64,000 nucleotides of DNA from Ectocarpus siliculosus (lineage: Eukaryota > Sar > Phaeophyceae > Ectocarpales > Ectocarpaceae), in NCBI GenBank assembly GCA_000310025.1, contig FN649739.1, forward strand, positions 796,550 through 860,549, given 5' to 3'. The position numbers and the translations under genes are program-made. Of this stretch, positions 61,285-64,000 are shown piece by piece; the first letter of the stretch is position 1; the number at the start of each line of letters is the position of its first letter. Under the pieces are notes generated by a model, which was given only the letters and a program-made list of their open reading frames with translations, did not search any database and was not told the origin of the DNA.

Positions 61285-63711
61285 GCTGCTGCTGCTGCTG
61301 CTGTTGTTGTTGTTGTTGTTTTTGTTATCGCTGATGTTGCTGTTGTTTTTTGTGGTGGTTGTGGTGGGGGTACTGTTGATGTTGGCGTTTTATCGTCGTG
61401 TCATGTTTGATTTTGTTTTTTTGTGTGTTGATGGTGGCAGCGATAGCGGCGGCGGTTGTTGCGTGTTGCGTAGCCTTTCCTGGCGCGGTGGATCCACCAG
61501 GCCCTCTGAAAACCGGGGCAGGAAGACCAGACGTAAGTCATGAACAACGTGTACGTAGAGATAAACTACAACGTTCGGTCTCGGGAAAAGAGATTTCGTG
61601 CGTGCCCTGTGGTGTCGAGATCGAGAAAAATACCTTTTTTCCTGCTTTTTTCCTGCACGCGCTCGAATGTATGTGTCAATGCTCCAATACCTGCGTTGCA
61701 GATCTTCCAGCTTCTTCTGCCTGAGGTCGGGAGCAGCGACAAGCTGGTTCTTCTGATCATCATGTCCGCCATCGCTCCGGCTTTGTCCTGGGCGGGGAGC
61801 CTGGTCGCCCGGGAGAAACCCGGATCGACCGAAAAAAGGTACATACTTGACGGCAAACACCAAATGGAAAAAGAAAAGTATCTGGCAAGCGACCATCTCC
61901 CCGAAAAAAGAGGAGTAGTTTTACAGATCAACGTATTTTGGTCGGGCGTCGAAACGAAGAACAGTATTTCGATGCGGAATGTGGTTCGCACGAATAACAG
62001 AGGAAGAAAATGCCTATACCGTACCCAAGAGATCGGGTACAATAGTTAACTTCGGGGCAGTCGATCCGTGTATTATTTTTTGACGGGCCCCGGGCGGCGG
62101 CGGGTGTTCGAAACCCGCAGGCGTTCGTTGGTGTCTCTGTTCCTGTCTGCCCCGGCCATGTTCTTCTGGGGCCTTGGAACGAGCACCGTCGGGATGACGC
62201 ACGGCATGGGCTGGGACGATTCCGCCAGCGCTGCCGCTCTGGCCGTGGCCACCATTGTCATACCCGCGGTGGACGCGTTCTTCAACAGCCGGAAGGTGGA
62301 GCAGTGGTACGACAAGGTGCGGCGGGATTTGTATTTTTTTTTTGTTGCGTTTCGGAAAGCTCGTGAAAAAACAATCGTTTCATCGAGGTGGAGATACTAT
62401 ATTTTGTCGTTTTCGGGGAGAGCAGTGATGGCCGTTTTGTTGTGCTGGGGTCCGTTCTATACGTGACTGGAATGCGGTCGCCGCTTCCAGAGCATGGGTG
62501 GGGGGTTTCCGTCGTGCTCACTGCCTAGCCTGATCAAACGCTGGCTGATACGTTGGAACAGCAGTACTCGAGAGGCGGAGTTTTGGCACGGAAAGCGGAC
62601 TGCCGTGTGTTCGTTGGCCCCCTATCATCGAACAACTTGGCCTCGAAGACGACAAACCGTTCCCGCCTCACAGCGACACGCGCTCGACCCTCCTCCGCGC
62701 CACCCCCCACGATTTTGCGTGAGGGCATTGTGCTGCCCAATCCTTCTCACACGCAACACGTGTTTTCCCAAGTGTCTTGACTCTCCCCCCCCCTCCCCCG
62801 CGCCTCGCGTTTCTACGCCGGGGTCGCCCCGTCCGCTACCCGTTGCCGCCGGCCTGCACACCCAACACGCGGCGCTCTGCTCCCTTGCAATTGGACGGTG
62901 ACGATCACGGTGACTGTCAACTGCCTGGCTGTCAGTGGTCTTGCCAACGCTGGCGTTTCTCACAGCGGGTGAGCCGCATTTCTGGGTTGCTACGGGACGG
63001 GCCTTTCACGCGCTGTTGCTGGTGGTCTCGTGCTATTTTTTTGTATGGTTTTCTTTCTCTCGATCACAGACGGTTTTCGCTATACTTTTTTTCAGCCTAC
63101 TGCTGTTTTTGACTCTGCCCAATTCGGAATTGTTTCGGTGTGGCTTGGTGCGATGTTGCTTGGACGGCTCGACTACTGCATCCGCAACGTGTGGATAGGA
63201 CTGAACGAACAACCGCCCGCTCTTGGGCTGGGTTTTGGGGGAGGTTAGCGCACACTGTCTACCCCGTTCCTACACCATTACTGGATGTTTTGCCATCGAC
63301 AACTAGCCTTGTTGGAACATGTGGAGGGCGCAAGCGAGGGAAGAAGAACGGCGAAGCGTGCCTTGGAACCAACTACCTAAATGGGTGAATTGTGACCCTA
63401 TCTCTTGGCTCGACCACGTGTGTCTCTGTCGACCCCTTGTCTTCTGGTGCACGTTCGTTTGCTTTGGGGACGCCGGGGACCCCGCGGCTCTCAGGCCCAC
63501 GCGAAGTGGGTGAAAGAGTGCGCGAAGGTGTCACCTGCTGCTGCTGCTGCTGCCGCCGCTGCTGCTGCCGCTGCTGGCCCTCGTGCGACCGATAGCTCCA
63601 AGGTGTGGGGACGTCCTTGGAAGGCTGTGTGAACGTTGTCTCTCTAGTACCCGCATTCAGGCGGACTCGCGTCGAACTCTGCTTGCAGCCGCAAAGCGAT
63701 CATCTCGCTTG
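53808..63711 (+). CDS. Multi-exon ankyrin-like repeat protein with PGG-like multi-pass membrane domain
   Basis: Exons with agreeing phases: 53808-53975 (possible first exon), 54281-54385, 55308-55484, 55957-56094, 56881-57006, 57659-57787, 58441-58779, 59298-59426, 60337-60456, 60911-60992, 61441-61532, 61702-61838, 62121-62316, 62529-62718, 62936-62968, 63070-63188, 63495-63602 and 63661-63711. Exons three to eight each encode one ankyrin-like repeat (RTPLMAAAATGSLALF, GMTLLMLAARSGSVGIL, ATTVLMHAAGARRSAVF, DRTILMHAARCGDQMGAL, GVTFLMHAISATADH, GRTIFGHAVLTRRPKVF). Exon seven has a Thr-rich then acidic insert. Membrane segments follow: KLIVVTIAAAVVACCVAFPG with PPG just after, LVLLIIMSAIAPALSWAGSL, SLVSLFLSAPAMFFWGLG, AAALAVATIVIPAVDAFF, ILLVLPTLAFLTAG and FGIVSVWLGAMLLG. 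This order resembles plant ankyrin-PGG membrane proteins, which act in stress signalling. An alternative end is the TAG at 63246-63248 if exon 63070 is not spliced. The start is uncertain and the role is inferred. Confidence 0.65.
54004..54150. repeat. Three diverged tandem units in the presumed first intron
   Basis: Units of about 50-57 bp built on GATCTNTTACNATNTACCTTG and CAACAGCTGTCTA, two full copies and one partial. Confidence 0.7.
54166..54250. repeat. (TG)n then (TC)n microsatellite at a 3' splice site
   Basis: A run of TG changes into a long run of TC that ends about 30 bp before the acceptor TCGTGTCTAG of exon 54281-54385, so it lies in the place of the polypyrimidine tract. Confidence 0.85.
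55190..55241. repeat. C-run then (CT)n microsatellite in an intron
   Basis: Pure CT repeat preceded by a C homopolymer, about 65 bp before the acceptor GGCCACAG of exon 55308-55484. Confidence 0.85.
60264..60308. repeat. (CTC)n microsatellite in an intron
   Basis: CTC repeated about 15 times, ending about 30 bp before the acceptor CCAATAG of exon 60337-60456. Confidence 0.88.
61110..61322. repeat. (GTT)n microsatellite, about 210 bp
   Basis: GTT repeat with scattered GTC, GCT and ATT interruptions in the intron before exon 61441-61532. It produces meaningless poly-Val, poly-Cys and poly-Leu frames. Confidence 0.92.
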
Positions 63712-64000
63712 GTAGGTGTTGCGGCAGCATCTGACACCCCCCCCCCGTTGCGTGTCAGCTGGCATCAGACCGCGTAGACCCACGTTTCGTGTCACATGCC
63801 GTTGACAGCAAGGGGTAGTCGTTGTTTCACGATCGTTCCCGGGGGGCGCTGCTTCCCAAAACCTGCCGTCACTTCAATAACGTGGTATTGTTGAAATTTC
63901 TCCCCGAGAAAACTTGAGAGGGTGGTTAGCGACATGGCATGAACGAACGCTGCCTGTCGGAATACGCCCCCCCCCCCCCCCCCGGGTAACCCCCCCCCGG
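63712..64000. other. Right end of the window
   Basis: No exon recognised after 63711. The last 40 bases are C homopolymers with a few other bases and look like low-quality contig-end sequence. Confidence 0.5.

Noticed and set aside
61077-61543. Poly-Cys, poly-Val and poly-Leu frames
   Set aside because: Translation of the intronic (GTT)n microsatellite.

Overview
This window looks like nuclear DNA of a brown alga close to Ectocarpus, judged from content alone. The signs are small exons with GT-AG introns, leucine-rich-repeat (LRR) exons of 72 nt flanked by phase-2 introns, abundant microsatellites, several transposon relics and an assembly gap of 156 N. There are no bacterial operons. I built gene models by hand by joining exons whose splice sites and codon phases agree. 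Spans given for genes include introns.

The main content is a family of small secreted or surface proteins scattered over the first 47 kb. Each has a signal-peptide exon ending in a Cys codon plus one base, an intron of roughly 0.5-0.8 kb, and a second exon. That second exon carries a Cys-rich head (10 conserved Cys, with a CC-x-NE motif), usually a Thr/Ala/Pro/Ser-rich repetitive stalk, and a C-terminal hydrophobic GPI-type tail. Five members have intact frames: A (297-2214, +), B (8646-10784, +), C (23581-25567, -), D (30805-32832, -) and E (45473-46790, -). Member F (12.3-13.2 kb, -) is divergent, and there are relics at 2.4-2.54 kb and 43.9 kb. Member A lacks the GPI tail and instead has a transmembrane exon with a cytoplasmic tail. 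C and D lie in a tandem duplication of about 7.4 kb. They share nearly identical stalks, but C has a B-like head and D an A-like head, so the family has recombined by domain.

Between 14.7 and 19.1 kb the minus strand carries an LRR gene or gene remnant made of phase-2 cassette exons. A non-autonomous LTR retrotransposon occupies 38138-41202, with 299-bp LTRs and a 5-bp target duplication. At least two inverted-repeat elements ending in TACCGTA/TACGGTA sit one in each copy of the tandem duplication. A tRNA-His(GTG) gene is at 48784-48854.

From 53.8 kb to the right end the plus strand carries a large multi-exon gene. It encodes ankyrin-like repeats, one per exon with phase-0 introns, followed by a PGG-like set of membrane segments. 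Microsatellites sit just upstream of several of its 3' splice sites. The remaining intervals (2.5-8.6, 10.8-12.3, 19.1-22.3, 41.2-45.4, 46.8-48.8 and 48.9-53.8 kb) show no gene that I can support beyond the repeats listed.
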